The notes: generated by a model from the sequence alone, not told the origin. Shown: positions 1 through 11,310, counted from the stretch's first letter. The stretch is 64,000 nucleotides of DNA from UBA4742 sp963734965 (GCA_963734965.1 CAVTJK010000003.1:930001-994000); one strand, 5' to 3'. Translations and numbers: made by a program.

Positions 1-628
1 CGCGCGCGCTGGCCGACGAGCTCGGGCTCACCGACACGCACGTGATCTTCAACGAGGAGTGGGTGGCCTACGACGATCGGCAGAACTTCCTGCTCGACGC
101 GGACATCGGCGGTGAGCACCCACCTGCACCACGTCGAGACCGACTACTCGTTCCGCACCCGCATCCTCGACTACTTCTGGGCATCGCTGCCGACCGTGTC
201 CACCACCGGCGACGCGCTGGCCGATCTGATCGAGCGCCGGGGCCTCGGCCTGACCGTGCGCACCGGGTGACGTCGACGCCCTCGAGGCCGCGCTTGTTCC
301 GCCTGCTCGACGACCGCGAGTTCGCCGCCGCGTGTCGGGACCACATCGGCGCGGTCGTGCCCGAGCTGCGGTGGTCGAAGGTCCTCGAACCGGTGGTCGC
401 CTTCTGCCGCTCACCCCGTCGGGCGCCCGATCTGGTGACCGGTCGCATCGATCCGACCGGCGCCCACCTCACCAAGATCGAGAAGGCGCCCCACGGGGTC
501 GCCACGACGTCGGGTTGGCCGTCAAGTACGTGCGCCAGGGCGGGGTGAGCCTGCTGGTGCGCAAGATGCGCGACCGGGTGACGCGCGTGGTCCGGGCCCG
601 GCGCGGCTCGGGAACCGTCAAGCCCTGA
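1..628 (+). CDS. Glycosyltransferase, C-terminal part (5' end outside window)
   Basis: This is the C-terminal half of a GT-B type glycosyltransferase that would move a sugar from a nucleotide donor in envelope glycan synthesis. After removing doubled wobble bases near 112, 268 and 296 the protein reads DADIGVSTHLHHVETDYSFR, then an LDYFWASLPTV donor-site loop and a C-terminal LLVRKMRDRV helix. Another wobble base is missing near 512. The acceptor-binding N-terminal half lies before base 1. The gene is convergent with meaB and their stops overlap by 11 bases. The family is clear from the donor-site segment; the sugar cannot be told. Confidence 0.65.
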
Positions 629-1608
629 AGACGTCGAGCAGGCGCCGGGCCGCCGCGGCCGGGGTGAGCCGGCCGATCGACACCTCGGCTTCGAGCGGCC
701 CGACCAGCTCGGCCACGCCCGGATCGCGGCGCAGCGACTCGACCAGGGTGTCCTGCACCTCGGACCACATCCACGCCACGGCCTGATCGCCCCGGGCCGG
801 CCTCGGCTTCGCCCGACGCCATCGAGCGTGGCGCGCTGCTCGGTGACGGCGCTCCAGACCTCGGCGGTGCCCGTGCCCTCGAGGGCCGAGCACAGCAGCA
901 CGCGGGGGTTCCAGCCCTGCCACTTCGGGCGCAGCAGGTGCAGGGCGTTGGTGTAGTCGGACTGCGTACGGCCCGCGGCGGCCGCCAGGTCGCCGTCGGC
1001 CTTGTTGACCACGACGAGGTCCGCCAGCTCCATGATCCCCCGCTTGATGCCCTGCAGCTCGTCGCCGCCGCCCGGGGCCACCAGCAGGCAGAACAGGTCG
1101 ACCATGTCGGCCACCGCCACCTCGGACTGACCGACGCCGATGGTCTCGACGATCACGACGTCGAAGCCGAAGGCCTCGCACAAGAGCATGGCTTCACGCG
1201 TGCGGCGGGCCACGCCCCCGAGATGGGTGCCGCCGGGTGTCGGGCGGATGAACACGTCGGGGTGGCGCGACAGCGACTCCATGCGGGTCTTGTCGCCCAG
1301 GATCGATCCCCCCGAGCGGGCCGACGACGGATCGACGGCCAGCACCGCGACCCTGTGACCCTGTTCGACGACGTGCAGGCCGAAGGCCTCGATGAACGTC
1401 GACTTGCCGACGCCCGGGTGATCCGCTGATGCCGATGCGGATCGAGCCGCCGGTGTCGGCCAGCGACGGCGTCGAGGACCGCCTCGGCGCGGTCACGGTC
1501 GTCGGGGCGGGTCGACTCGGCCAGCGTGATGGCGCGGGCCAGGGCCCGGCGGTCACCCGAGCGGATGCCCTCGAGCACGCCGTCGAGCTCGGTCGATCCG
1601 TCGGGCAT
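618..1608 (-). CDS. meaB: MeaB/ArgK-type GTPase chaperone of methylmalonyl-CoA mutase
   Basis: MeaB is a SIMIBI-class G protein that gates cobalamin loading and protects methylmalonyl-CoA mutase. The start at 1608 gives MPDGSTELDGVLEG, followed by the P-loop region ISGSPGVGKS once a doubled wobble base (Gly, gg+g/c) near 1418 is collapsed. Further on are VDPSSARSGGSILGDKTRME, a switch segment VETIGVGQSEVAVADMVD and the guanine-specificity motif NKAD. A second indel lies near 820. The C-terminus is the usual arm ending LLDVFRA, about 329 residues in all. It lies 19 bases behind mutB, its partner, so the two form an operon for propionyl-CoA catabolism through succinyl-CoA. Confidence 0.9.
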
Positions 1609-1627
1609 CGTGATCGCTCAGATCGGG

Positions 1628-3783
<2,156 letters not shown>

Positions 3784-3789
3784 CGGACC

Positions 3790-3795
3790 AGCCTA
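3790..3795 (-). promoter_or_regulatory. -10 box of mutB (TAGGCT), leaderless
   Basis: TAGGCT on the minus strand lies six bases before the mutB GTG, with no Shine-Dalgarno sequence. It matches the TANNNT -10 element seen before many starts in this window and suggests a leaderless mutB-meaB transcript. Confidence 0.5.
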
Positions 3796-3850
3796 CGAGG
3801 TGAGCCCCGTCGGCCCGAAAATGGCCCGTCCCGCCTTCCTCCCCCCATCC

Positions 3851-3891
3851 CGGCGGCAGATCGCCACCTCGCGGGTGGTCATCTGCCGCCG
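3851..3891. repeat. 41-bp palindromic repeat, family A, copy 1
   Basis: The outer arms CGGCGGCAGAT (3851-3861) and ATCTGCCGCCG (3881-3891) are perfect complements of 11 bases; CCACC and GGTGG pair inside around the loop TCGCG. The second copy at 25011-25051 is the reverse complement of this one except for a few loop bases. This copy lies between the divergent starts of mutB and the membrane protein at 3935, so it is not a 3' terminator here. Confidence 0.85.
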
Positions 3892-3921
3892 CGAAGGGAC
3901 GGGCCGGGAATGAGGCCCCAC

Positions 3922-3927
3922 TAGGGT
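3922..3927 (+). promoter_or_regulatory. -10 box (TAGGGT) of the membrane protein gene, leaderless
   Basis: TAGGGT is followed by exactly seven bases and then the ATG at 3935, with no ribosome binding site. This is the spacing expected for a transcript that begins at or next to the start codon. Confidence 0.55.
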
Positions 3928-3934
3928 CCGGCCC

Positions 3935-5386
3935 ATGGCGTCCATGGGGGTGGGCTCGCACGTGCTCGATCCGCGGGCTCCGTCGGTGCCACGAGTCGTG
4001 CGCTGGTCGGTCCTGGGCCTGGTGGGCTTCGTCGCCGCCACGCGATCGCCCTACATCCTCTGGCACGGACGCTTCTTCGCCGAAGAGGGCATCCTCCACT
4101 TCCAGAACGCGTACACCCGCTCGTTCCCGAGCAACATCCTGTACGTCCAGACCCGCACGGGCTACTACAACCTGTTCGCCGACTGGGGCACCTGGCTGGC
4201 CTCGCACGTTCCCCTGACCCAGGCTCCGCTGGTCACGACCTGGCTGTCGTTCGGGGTGATCCTCGTGCTCGCCTGGGTGGCGCTGGCCTGGCCCTCGGAC
4301 CTGCTCGTGAACGCCGGGGCCAAGGCGGCGGCGGCGGCGCTGCTGGTTGTCGGCACGCTGGCCGCGGTCGAGGTGTGGCTCAACACCATCAACGCCCAGA
4401 CCTACCTGGCCATCGCCGTGGTGCTGCTGCTGTTCGTCCGGGTCGACGAGCTCGAGTCGTGGCGCTACCGGGTGGGGGTTGTCCTGCTCGCGGTCGCCGG
4501 CCTGTCCGGCCTCTACAGCGTCGCCCTCTTCCCGCTCTTGCTGATCTGCGCCGTCCTCGACAAGACGGTGCGCCGCTGGGGCTACGCCGTGACCCTCGGC
4601 CTCGCCGGTGTCGTCCAGGCCGCGGTGTTCGCGACGACCACGGCGTCCGGGAACCTGGCCGCGTCGAAGACGGCGCTCCCCGATGCGAAGGACATCTTCT
4701 ACAGCGTGGCCGGCTGGCACATCGGTCAACTTCTGGCCGGTCCGGGCGAGATCGGCAAGGTGCTCGGGCGATCACTCAACGGCAACACCACCGCGACCAT
4801 CGAGCTTGGCGTCATCGCGGTCGGCTTCATCGCCTTCATGGCCGTGCTCTTGTGGAGCGGGAGCGATCGCCGGGTCGTCCTGCTGCTCGTCGGCGCGCTG
4901 GTCCTGGTCGAGGCGCTCGTCCTGATCGGTGACCTGAAGACCTTCGCCGGCGCCAGGTACGGGGTCGTGCCGATCGCGATCCTGACCCTCATGCTGATCC
5001 ACGGGGCCGCGACTTCGAGGCTGCCGCTCATGCGGGTGGGGGCGGCGGGTGGCCTCGTCGTCGTGTTGACCGCGGGGCTGATGGCGTTCTGGAGCTACCA
5101 CCCGGCGGTGCTGCGCTGCCAGGGCTGCCCGGACTGGGCTGCCGAGGTGCGCAGCTATGAGACCGGCCGGACCACCCACCTGAAGATCTGGCCCTACGAC
5201 GCCACCACGAACTGGGTCATCGTGCTGCCCGAGCACCAGGGCTCGGCCTTCGAGCTGTGGTGGGTGGGACGGGACCCGCAGAACCGGGCCTGGGTCCCGA
5301 GCTCAGTCGAACCGGTCGCACGGGACGGTCACGTGCCACACGGCAAAGGGCGTGATCGGGATGGTGACGGTCGCCGACCCGGCTGA
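3935..5386 (+). CDS. Polytopic membrane protein, GT-C-like, family not certain
   Basis: This is a 483-residue integral membrane protein of unknown function. After a cytoplasmic start it has about ten hydrophobic spans. An early extracytoplasmic loop carries the acidic segment LWHGRFFAEEGILHFQNAYT, where GT-C type lipid-linked sugar transferases place their catalytic acidic residue. The facing gene at 5303-6604 has the same plan (WAEDGGIYTTQ after the first span), so the two look like diverged paralogues. The last 28 or so residues run into the antisense of that neighbour and are polar and odd, so the true end may be nearer 5303. A membrane glycosyltransferase role is inference only. Confidence 0.6.
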   Translation: MASMGVGSHVLDPRAPSVPRVVRWSVLGLVGFVAATRSPYILWHGRFFAEEGILHFQNAYTRSFPSNILYVQTRTGYYNLFADWGTWLASHVPLTQAPLVTTWLSFGVILVLAWVALAWPSDLLVNAGAKAAAAALLVVGTLAAVEVWLNTINAQTYLAIAVVLLLFVRVDELESWRYRVGVVLLAVAGLSGLYSVALFPLLLICAVLDKTVRRWGYAVTLGLAGVVQAAVFATTTASGNLAASKTALPDAKDIFYSVAGWHIGQLLAGPGEIGKVLGRSLNGNTTATIELGVIAVGFIAFMAVLLWSGSDRRVVLLLVGALVLVEALVLIGDLKTFAGARYGVVPIAILTLMLIHGAATSRLPLMRVGAAGGLVVVLTAGLMAFWSYHPAVLRCQGCPDWAAEVRSYETGRTTHLKIWPYDATTNWVIVLPEHQGSAFELWWVGRDPQNRAWVPSSVEPVARDGHVPHGKGRDRDGDGRRPG

Positions 5387-6604
5387 GCCGATCCGACCGG
5401 TCGGGTGGGACCGGCACTCGGCTCGCGCCCGCTCGATCTCGGTCGACCAGGCCGGCCCGTGCGACCGAGGCGCGGCGATCGAGAACGACGAGACGATGAT
5501 CACGAGGACCTGCGCCGCGAACAGGATCTTGAGCCACGCTCGGCCCGACGCGTCGACGAGCACCGTCACCCCGCTCAGGACGAACAGCAGCGGCGGATAG
5601 GCGTAGCGCGAGCCACCCGGCACGCTCACCCCTGGCCGGAACAGCTCGACGGCGCCGGCGCCGCGGAACCAGAGCGAGAAGGCGAACACGCCCACCGCGA
5701 TGGCCATGGCGCCCCCGGCCACGAGCAGCTGGCCCGGACGCGCCCGCCAGGGTCGGGCCAAGAGCACGACGGCGACGAGACCGGCGACGGCGATGATCTC
5801 GACGCTTCGCGGGTGGTACTCCCACCAGTGCGGCAGCCAGCGCTCGCCCAGCGCCGCCGAGCCGAGCACCCGGGCCACGAAGTCCTTCACGACCAGGTGC
5901 AGATCGGGACGGGTCACGGCCTCGACGTTGGTCGTCGCGTGCACGGCCAACCCCTGACCGGCCAGGCCCACGGCCAGGGCGCCCAACACGACGTAGTCCG
6001 AGCGCCGCCGGCGCAGCACGGCCATCACGATGGCCCACGGCAGCATCACCACCTGGAGCGTCGTCGTGAGCGCACCCAGCCCGACCAGACCGGCCCGCAT
6101 GACCGTGTCCGGCGTGGTCTCCTGGCGCGAGGCGATGAGCCAGAACGACACGGCGAACAGCGTCCAGTTGAGGTTGGTGATGTTGCCGGTGATCTCGCTG
6201 AGGGCGACGGGCGACAGCGCCACCACGAACGCCAGCAGCCACCGCAACCACGGGTTGTCGATCCACCCGCGGGCCGAACGGACGACGGTCAGGGCCAGCA
6301 GCGAGGTGATGAGCGTGCCGGCCAACGCGAAGGTCGGCGCCCACCACGCGGGCGGCAGGACCCGCGTCGTCAGCGCCAGCATCCGCGGGACGAGCTGGGC
6401 GTAGCCGGCGTAGCCGCGGAACAGCGTCTTCCACGCCGGATGGGCCAGCGCCTGGGTGGTGTAGATCCCGCCGTCCTCGGCCCACATCGTGTTCCACAGC
6501 GCGGTGCCGGGTTGGCGCACCAGCTGCGCCGCGGTGGCCACGACGACGAACCCGAGTCCGAGCCCGAAGGCGCGGCGACGTCGGGTCAGGGTCATGGCGG
6601 GCAC
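5303..6604 (-). CDS. Polytopic membrane protein, GT-C-like, paralogue of the gene at 3935
   Basis: This 433-residue membrane protein begins with basic residues (TLTRRRRAFG), a first span, then the acidic loop NTMWAEDGGIYTTQALAHP and about nine more spans, ending in a polar C-terminal domain with two Cys. The plan, one span then W-x-E-D-G and a long hydrophobic body, resembles membrane glycosyltransferases of the GT-C fold, but no exact family can be named by eye. Starts at 6604 or at the ATG three codons later are both possible. It is convergent with the gene at 3935 and their coding regions overlap by 84 bases. No frame breaks are visible. Confidence 0.6.
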   Translation of the reverse strand: MPAMTLTRRRRAFGLGLGFVVVATAAQLVRQPGTALWNTMWAEDGGIYTTQALAHPAWKTLFRGYAGYAQLVPRMLALTTRVLPPAWWAPTFALAGTLITSLLALTVVRSARGWIDNPWLRWLLAFVVALSPVALSEITGNITNLNWTLFAVSFWLIASRQETTPDTVMRAGLVGLGALTTTLQVVMLPWAIVMAVLRRRRSDYVVLGALAVGLAGQGLAVHATTNVEAVTRPDLHLVVKDFVARVLGSAALGERWLPHWWEYHPRSVEIIAVAGLVAVVLLARPWRARPGQLLVAGGAMAIAVGVFAFSLWFRGAGAVELFRPGVSVPGGSRYAYPPLLFVLSGVTVLVDASGRAWLKILFAAQVLVIIVSSFSIAAPRSHGPAWSTEIERARAECRSHPTGRIGSAGSATVTIPITPFAVWHVTVPCDRFD

Positions 6605-6658
6605 GATCGCGAGTTGAGCACCCTGGTGGCGCCGATCCCGACATCCTGCTCGCGATCG
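6604..6658. promoter_or_regulatory. Spaced 10-bp inverted repeat between divergent genes
   Basis: CGATCGCGAG (6604-6613) and CTCGCGATCG (6649-6658) are perfect reverse complements 35 bases apart. They sit between the membrane protein start at 6604 and the lpdA-like start at 6688. The right arm falls near the expected -35 of the TAGCCT promoter at 6675, so it may be an operator; a chance CG-rich match cannot be excluded. Confidence 0.3.
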
Positions 6659-6674
6659 ACGGCAGGGGGCCAGG

Positions 6675-6680
6675 TAGCCT
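6675..6680 (+). promoter_or_regulatory. -10 box (TAGCCT) of the lpdA-like gene, leaderless
   Basis: TAGCCT stands seven bases before the ATG at 6688, with no purine-rich ribosome binding site in between, as in the other leaderless genes here. Confidence 0.55.
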
Positions 6681-6687
6681 CGACGCC

Positions 6688-8046
6688 ATGTCCAAGCGCT
6701 TCGTGATCATCGGCGGCGGCCCGGCGGGCAACCAGGCGGCGACCCACGCCGCCCGGCTGGGCGCCGAAGTCACCCTCGTCGAGCGCGACATCGTGGGCGG
6801 CGCCGCCCACTTGTGGGACTGCATCCCGTCCAAGGCCATGATCGCCACGGGCGGGGCGCTCACGCAGATCAACATGGCCCGGGGCATGGGCATCACCGAT
6901 GTGGCCGCCAACCTCGACTTCGACTCGATGCGCGAACGGATCGGCCACATCCAGGACAAGCTCCGGACCTCGGTGTGCGGGCTGCTCGACAGCCAGGGGG
7001 TCCAGATGCTGGCCGGCACGGGCCGGCTCAAGGGACCGAACGAAGTGGTCGTCGACACCGCCGACGGTCTGGTCGAGCTCGAGGCGGACGTGATCCTGCT
7101 CAGCACCGGCAGCCGCCCGCGCATCCCCGATTGGGCCACCGTCGACGGGTCCCGCGTGCTCACCACCCGGGACGCCTATCCGCCGCCCCAGCTGCCCGAG
7201 CACCTGATCGTCGTCGGCTCGGGCGTCACCGGCGTCGAGTTCGTCCACATGTTCTCGTCCTTCGGATGCCAGGTGACGCTGATCGTGAGCCGTCAGCAGG
7301 TGCTGCCGCTCAAGGATCCCGAGGTGGCGGCGGCCCTCGAGACCGACTTCATCGGCCGCGGCGTGCGCCTCTACAAGGGGGCGCGGGCCACGGGGATCGA
7401 CGTGAGCGACGACTCGGTGACGGTGAACTGCGACGATGGCCGCACCGCGGCCGGGAGCCACGCCCTGCTGGCCATCGGCTCGCTGCCCAACTCCGAGGGA
7501 CTCGGGCTCGACGCCGCCGGGGTGGACGAGGAGAACGGCTACGTCGTCGTCAACCACAACTGCCAGTCGTCCGTGCCCCACATCTACGCCGCTGGCGATC
7601 TGTCGGGCAAGCTGCCGCTGTCGTCGGTCGCGGCCATGCAGGGTCGCAAGATCGCCGAGCACGCCATGGGCCTCCACGCTGGTCCTCACCGCCACCTCGA
7701 CTACGAGAAGGCGGCGTCGGCCATCTTCACCGTGCCCGAGATCGCCGATGTCGGCCTGGCCGAGGCCGACGCCTTCGCCGACGGTCGCAAGATCCGCGTG
7801 ACCAAGGTGCCGTTCTCGGCCAACGCCAAGGCCCTGATCGAGAACGATCCTCGGGGGTTCGTCAAGATCATCTCCGATCCGGCCACCGGCGTCGTCCTCG
7901 GGGGATCGATCGTCGGCCGCAACGCCGCCGAGCTCATCTCGGTCATCGCCCTCGCCGTCGCCGCCGGCCTGCGCGTGACCGACATCGTCGAGAGCCTGCT
8001 GGTGCATCCCGCGCTGGCCGAAGCACTGGCCGATGCGGCCGAATGA
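6688..8046 (+). CDS. lpdA: LpdA-like NAD(P)H-dependent flavoprotein (quinone reductase type)
   Basis: This is a 452-residue member of the pyridine nucleotide-disulfide oxidoreductase family. The FAD site IGGGPAGNQAA is at residues 8-18, the NAD(P) site VVGSGVTGVEF near 175, the second FAD motif YAAGD near 300 and a dimerisation domain at the end. The redox motif is GGAAHLWDCIPSKAM: the first cysteine of the usual CxxxxC pair is missing and only the second remains. It therefore cannot work as a normal dihydrolipoamide dehydrogenase; a similar loss is known in mycobacterial LpdA (Rv3303c), an NAD(P)H:quinone reductase. The stop overlaps the RDD gene start (ATGA). Confidence 0.8.
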   Translation: MSKRFVIIGGGPAGNQAATHAARLGAEVTLVERDIVGGAAHLWDCIPSKAMIATGGALTQINMARGMGITDVAANLDFDSMRERIGHIQDKLRTSVCGLLDSQGVQMLAGTGRLKGPNEVVVDTADGLVELEADVILLSTGSRPRIPDWATVDGSRVLTTRDAYPPPQLPEHLIVVGSGVTGVEFVHMFSSFGCQVTLIVSRQQVLPLKDPEVAAALETDFIGRGVRLYKGARATGIDVSDDSVTVNCDDGRTAAGSHALLAIGSLPNSEGLGLDAAGVDEENGYVVVNHNCQSSVPHIYAAGDLSGKLPLSSVAAMQGRKIAEHAMGLHAGPHRHLDYEKAASAIFTVPEIADVGLAEADAFADGRKIRVTKVPFSANAKALIENDPRGFVKIISDPATGVVLGGSIVGRNAAELISVIALAVAAGLRVTDIVESLLVHPALAEALADAAE

Positions 8047-8540
8047 ACGCGCTGTCCGACGAGACCCCGCGGCCTCGTGATCCCACCGACTTCCCGCCGC
8101 ACGGCCCGAACTCGTTGGCGTCGATCGCCGAGCGGGGGATGGCGCGCACGCTCGACACGCTCATCGAGCTGATCCCCCTGACGGTGCTCGTCGCGGTGTT
8201 CATCAAGTTCAACGACGCCCACAACACCGTCTCGCTGCCCGTCTGGGTGCTCATCGCCTGGCTGGCCATGCTCGTGGTCTACGAAGCCGTCGGCGTGGCC
8301 TGGCGGGGCCAGACCGTCGGCAAGCTGCTGTTCGGCGTGCGGGTCGCCTACCTGGTGAACGGCACCAAGCCCGATCCGTTCCACGCCGCCTTGCGGATCA
8401 TGCTGCCCGCGGTGGTGCTGGCCTTCCCCCCGACGCTCTGGTTCCTCTACCCGACGGTCTATCTGACCGCGCTGTTCAACCCGATGCGTCGCGGCGTCCA
8501 CGACAGCGCCGCCGGCACCGTCGTCGTCCGCACCCGCTGA
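8043..8540 (+). CDS. RDD family membrane protein
   Basis: This 165-residue protein has the RDD-family layout: ARTLDTLIELIPL at the start of the first span, a second span with WVLIAWLAMLVVYEAV, the conserved loop GQTVGKLLFGVRV, and a third hydrophobic stretch near the C-terminus followed by FNPMRRGVHDSAAGTVVV. RDD proteins are small membrane proteins of mostly unknown function, some linked to ion or lipid transport. The ATG at 8043 overlaps the stop of the lpdA-like gene, so the two are probably co-translated. Its 3' end faces accA with only 28 bases between them. The reading frame is intact. Confidence 0.75.
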   Translation: MNALSDETPRPRDPTDFPPHGPNSLASIAERGMARTLDTLIELIPLTVLVAVFIKFNDAHNTVSLPVWVLIAWLAMLVVYEAVGVAWRGQTVGKLLFGVRVAYLVNGTKPDPFHAALRIMLPAVVLAFPPTLWFLYPTVYLTALFNPMRRGVHDSAAGTVVVRTR

Positions 8541-8568
8541 CAGCTGACGCGACGTGCAGGCGGGGCGG

Positions 8569-10328
8569 TCAGTCGATGACGACGACCACGTCGCCGGCGC
8601 CGACCGAGGCCCCGGTGCCACCTTGATCTCCTTCACCGTCCCCGCCTTCTCGGCCGTGATGTTGTTCTCCATCTTCATGGCCTCGAGCACGCAGACCGTC
8701 TGACCGACCTCGATGGCCTGACCGACCTCGACGAGGATCTTCACGATCGTGCCCTGCATCGGGACGGTCACCGCCCCCGAGCCACCGACGGCCACCCCGC
8801 CGGCGCCCCCGCTGCGGCGCGGCCGCGGGCGTCGCCCCGCGGCGCTGACCGGTGCGGCGGCCGACTCGGGCACCCACAGGCTGACCGAGTAGCGCTTGCC
8901 GTTGACCTCGACGTCGACCTCGCGCTTGACCTTGGCCTCGGCGCCCTCGGCCGGGGCCACGGGTGCCGAATCGACCCCCGTGAGGTCGAGCGTGTCCTCG
9001 ACCCACTTGGTCGAGTGCACCGCGTTCTGCGAAGTCGGGGTGGGTGAGGATGGCCACGTCGGCGGGGATGGTGGTGGCGATGCCCTCGATGCGGAACTCT
9101 CGCAGCGCCCGCAGCATGCGGGCGATCGCGGTGGGTCGGTCGTGGCCCCACACGATGAGCTTGCCGATCAGGTTGTCGTAGAACTGGCTGACGGTGTCGC
9201 CGGACTCGTAGCCGCCGTCCCACCGGACGCCGAAGCCCGTCAGGGGGCGACGAGCGTGCTCACCGGTCCCGGCGACGGCAGGAACCGTCCGCCCGCCGGG
9301 TTCTCGGCGTTGACCCGCACCTCGATGGCGTGGCCGCGCAGCTCGATGTCGTCCTGGGTGAACGAGAGGGGCTCGCCCGACGCGACCCGGATCTGCTCGG
9401 CCACGAGGTCGATCCCCGACACCAGCTCGGTGACCGGGTGCTCGACCTGCAGGCGGGTGTTCATCTCGAGGAACCAGAACTCGCCGTCCTGGAAGAGGAA
9501 CTCGACCGTGCCGGCGTTGTAGTAGCCGCAGGCCTGGGCCACCTTGACCGCGGCGTCGCCCATGGCCTGGCGCACCTCCGGCGGGAACGACGGGGCCGGG
9601 CTCTCCTCGATCAGCTTCTGGTGGCGGCGCTGGGCCGAGCAGTCGCGCTCGGCGATCCAGACGCAGTGACCGTGCTGGTCGCCGATGATCTGCATCTCGA
9701 TGTGGCGCGGCCACGTGAGGTAGCGCTCGACGTAGCACTCGTCGCGCCCGAAGCCCTTGAGCGCCTCGCTGCTGCGCCGACTCGAAGGCCTCGGCCGCTT
9801 CGTCCGGCCGATTCACCACGCGCATGCCTCGCCCGCCGCCGCCGTAGGCGGCCTTGATGGCCACCGGCCAGCCGAACTCGTTGCCGAAGGCGACGACCTC
9901 GTCCGACGACGGTCAGGAACTCGGTCGTGCCGGGCACGCCGGCCACCCCGGCCTTCTGGGCGGCGATGCGGCTCGTCACCTTGTCGCCCATCACCTCGAT
10001 GGCCTCGGGGGGCGGGCCGATGAAGGTCACGCCCCGCTCGGTGATGGCCCGGGCGAAGTCGGTGTTCTCGGAGAAGAAGCCGTAGCCGGGGTGCACGCGC
10101 GTCGGCCCCGCTGCGCTCGATGGCGTCGAGGATCTTCTCGGTCTGCAGGTAGCTGTCGGCCGCCGTCTCACCCCCCAGGGCGTAGGCCTCGTCGGCCAGT
10201 CGGACGTGCAGGGCGTCGCGGTCGAGGTCGCTGTAGACCGCGACGGTGGCGATGCCCATCTCCTGACAGGCACGGATGACGCGGACGGCGATTTCGCCCC
10301 GGTTGGCGATCAGGACCTTTGTGATCAC
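8569..10328 (-). CDS. accA: Acetyl/propionyl-CoA carboxylase alpha subunit (biotin carboxylase + BCCP)
   Basis: This subunit carboxylates its own biotin with ATP and bicarbonate for acetyl- or propionyl-CoA carboxylase. From the GTG start at 10328 it reads ITKVLIANRGEIAVRVIRAC, HPGYGFFSEN, the ATP-grasp glycine loop AAYGGGGRGMRVV, then FLEMNTRLQVEHPVTE, and near the end the biotinyl motif EAMKMEN. At least six frame breaks occur. Those near 10105, 9910, 9770 and 9030 are doubled third bases (Ala, Thr, Ala, Ala); others look like a lost G or C in a homopolymer. The gene is whole once these are repaired. It is divergent from birA, which attaches the biotin. Propionyl-CoA carboxylase would link it to mutB nearby. 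Confidence 0.85.
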
Positions 10329-10329
10329 G

Positions 10330-10338
10330 CCATATGGT
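10330..10338. promoter_or_regulatory. Shared accA/birA start region with TATGGT box
   Basis: On the plus strand TATGGT (10333-10338) stands seven bases before the GTG at 10346, which sets the birA start. The same bases form the palindrome CCATATGG, whose minus-strand reading lies just before the accA GTG at 10328. Only 17 bases separate the two start codons, so both genes must use very compact, overlapping and probably leaderless promoters. Confidence 0.4.
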
Positions 10339-10345
10339 TACAGGG

Positions 10346-11178
10346 GTGAGAGGGGATCGTGCCAGACAGCGGCTGGCCGGCACCCGATTCGGCGACATCC
10401 GGTGGGTGGCCGAGACCGGCTCGACCAACCGCGATCTGCTCGAACTGGCCGAGGGCCGCGGGCCCGAAGGGGTCGTCCTGGTGGCCGATCACCAGACGGC
10501 CGGGCGGGGCCGGCTCGACCGTCCTGGCAGCGCCGGCCGGGCGCGTCGCTGCTGGTGTCGGTCCTGATGCGGCCCGATCTGGCCGTGGCCGACGCCAACG
10601 TGTTGACCACGGCCATGGCCCTGGCGCGGCCGAGGCGTGCGCCACGGTGGCCGGCGTGGCCCCGCGGCTCAAGTGGCCCAACGACCTGGTGGTTCCGCAT
10701 GACGTCGACCGGGGCACGAGCGGCCGCCGGGCCGCCGCGCAAGCTGGCGGGCATCCTGGCCGAGTCGATCGCTCGACGGGCGCGACCTGAGCGCCGTCGT
10801 CGTCGGGATGGGCCTCAACGTCAACTGGCCCGACCCGCTGCCCCCGGAGCTGGCCGACATCGCTGTCGCCCTGAACCACCTGGCCGGTCGCGACGTCGAC
10901 CGTGAAGACCTGCTCGTCGCGTTGCTCGAGCGAGTCGACCACTGGTACGGCCGAGCGGCTGACGGCGCCGGCGGGTCGGGCCGAGGTGATGGATGAGGCC
11001 CGCGCGAGTCCGCCACCCTCGGCTCGCGGGTCGCGCGTCGAGCCTCGGCTCCGACGTGGTCGAAGGGGTGGCCGCCGAGCTGACCGACGCCGGCGAGCTC
11101 GTCGTCGCCGTCGCCGCGACCGGCGAGCGTCGCACGATCGTCGCCGGCGACGTCGTCCACCTCCGCCCCGGCGCCTGA
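10346..11178 (+). CDS. birA: Biotin-[acetyl-CoA-carboxylase] ligase
   Basis: BirA makes biotinyl-5'-AMP and transfers biotin to the BCCP lysine of AccA, encoded next door. Visible family segments are WVAETGSTNRDLLELA near residue 25, then ADHQTAGRGRLDR (biotin loop), SLLVSVLMRP, LKWPNDLVV (catalytic Lys), KLAGILAES and VVGMGLNVNW. The C-terminal SH3-like domain ends RTIVAGDVVHLRPGA. There is no N-terminal DNA-binding domain, so it is a class I ligase and not a repressor. Several frame breaks between 10520 and 11010 are single-base indels at wobble positions. The GTG at 10346 is preferred over the ATG at 10334 because of the TATGGT box. Confidence 0.8.
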
Positions 11179-11224
11179 CCGAGCGCCGACCGAGCGCCCG
11201 CCGAACGCCGGCGATCCGGTTGCG

Positions 11225-11271
11225 TTCTGGCGGCGATGAGGGGCGTAGGACGCCCTCAATCGCCGCCAGAA
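11225..11271. repeat. 47-bp palindromic repeat, family B, copy 1
   Basis: The outer arms TTCTGGCGGCGAT and ATCGCCGCCAGAA are perfect 13-base complements; after a small internal mismatch GGGCG/CGCCC pairs around a five-base loop. It lies in the 132-base gap between the convergent ends of birA and the pabBC fusion. There is no T-run, so any terminator role would not be of the classic intrinsic type. Confidence 0.9.
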
Positions 11272-11310
11272 GCCGGACTCGGGAGGCGTGGCGCGGCGGG
11301 GAGAGCGCGA

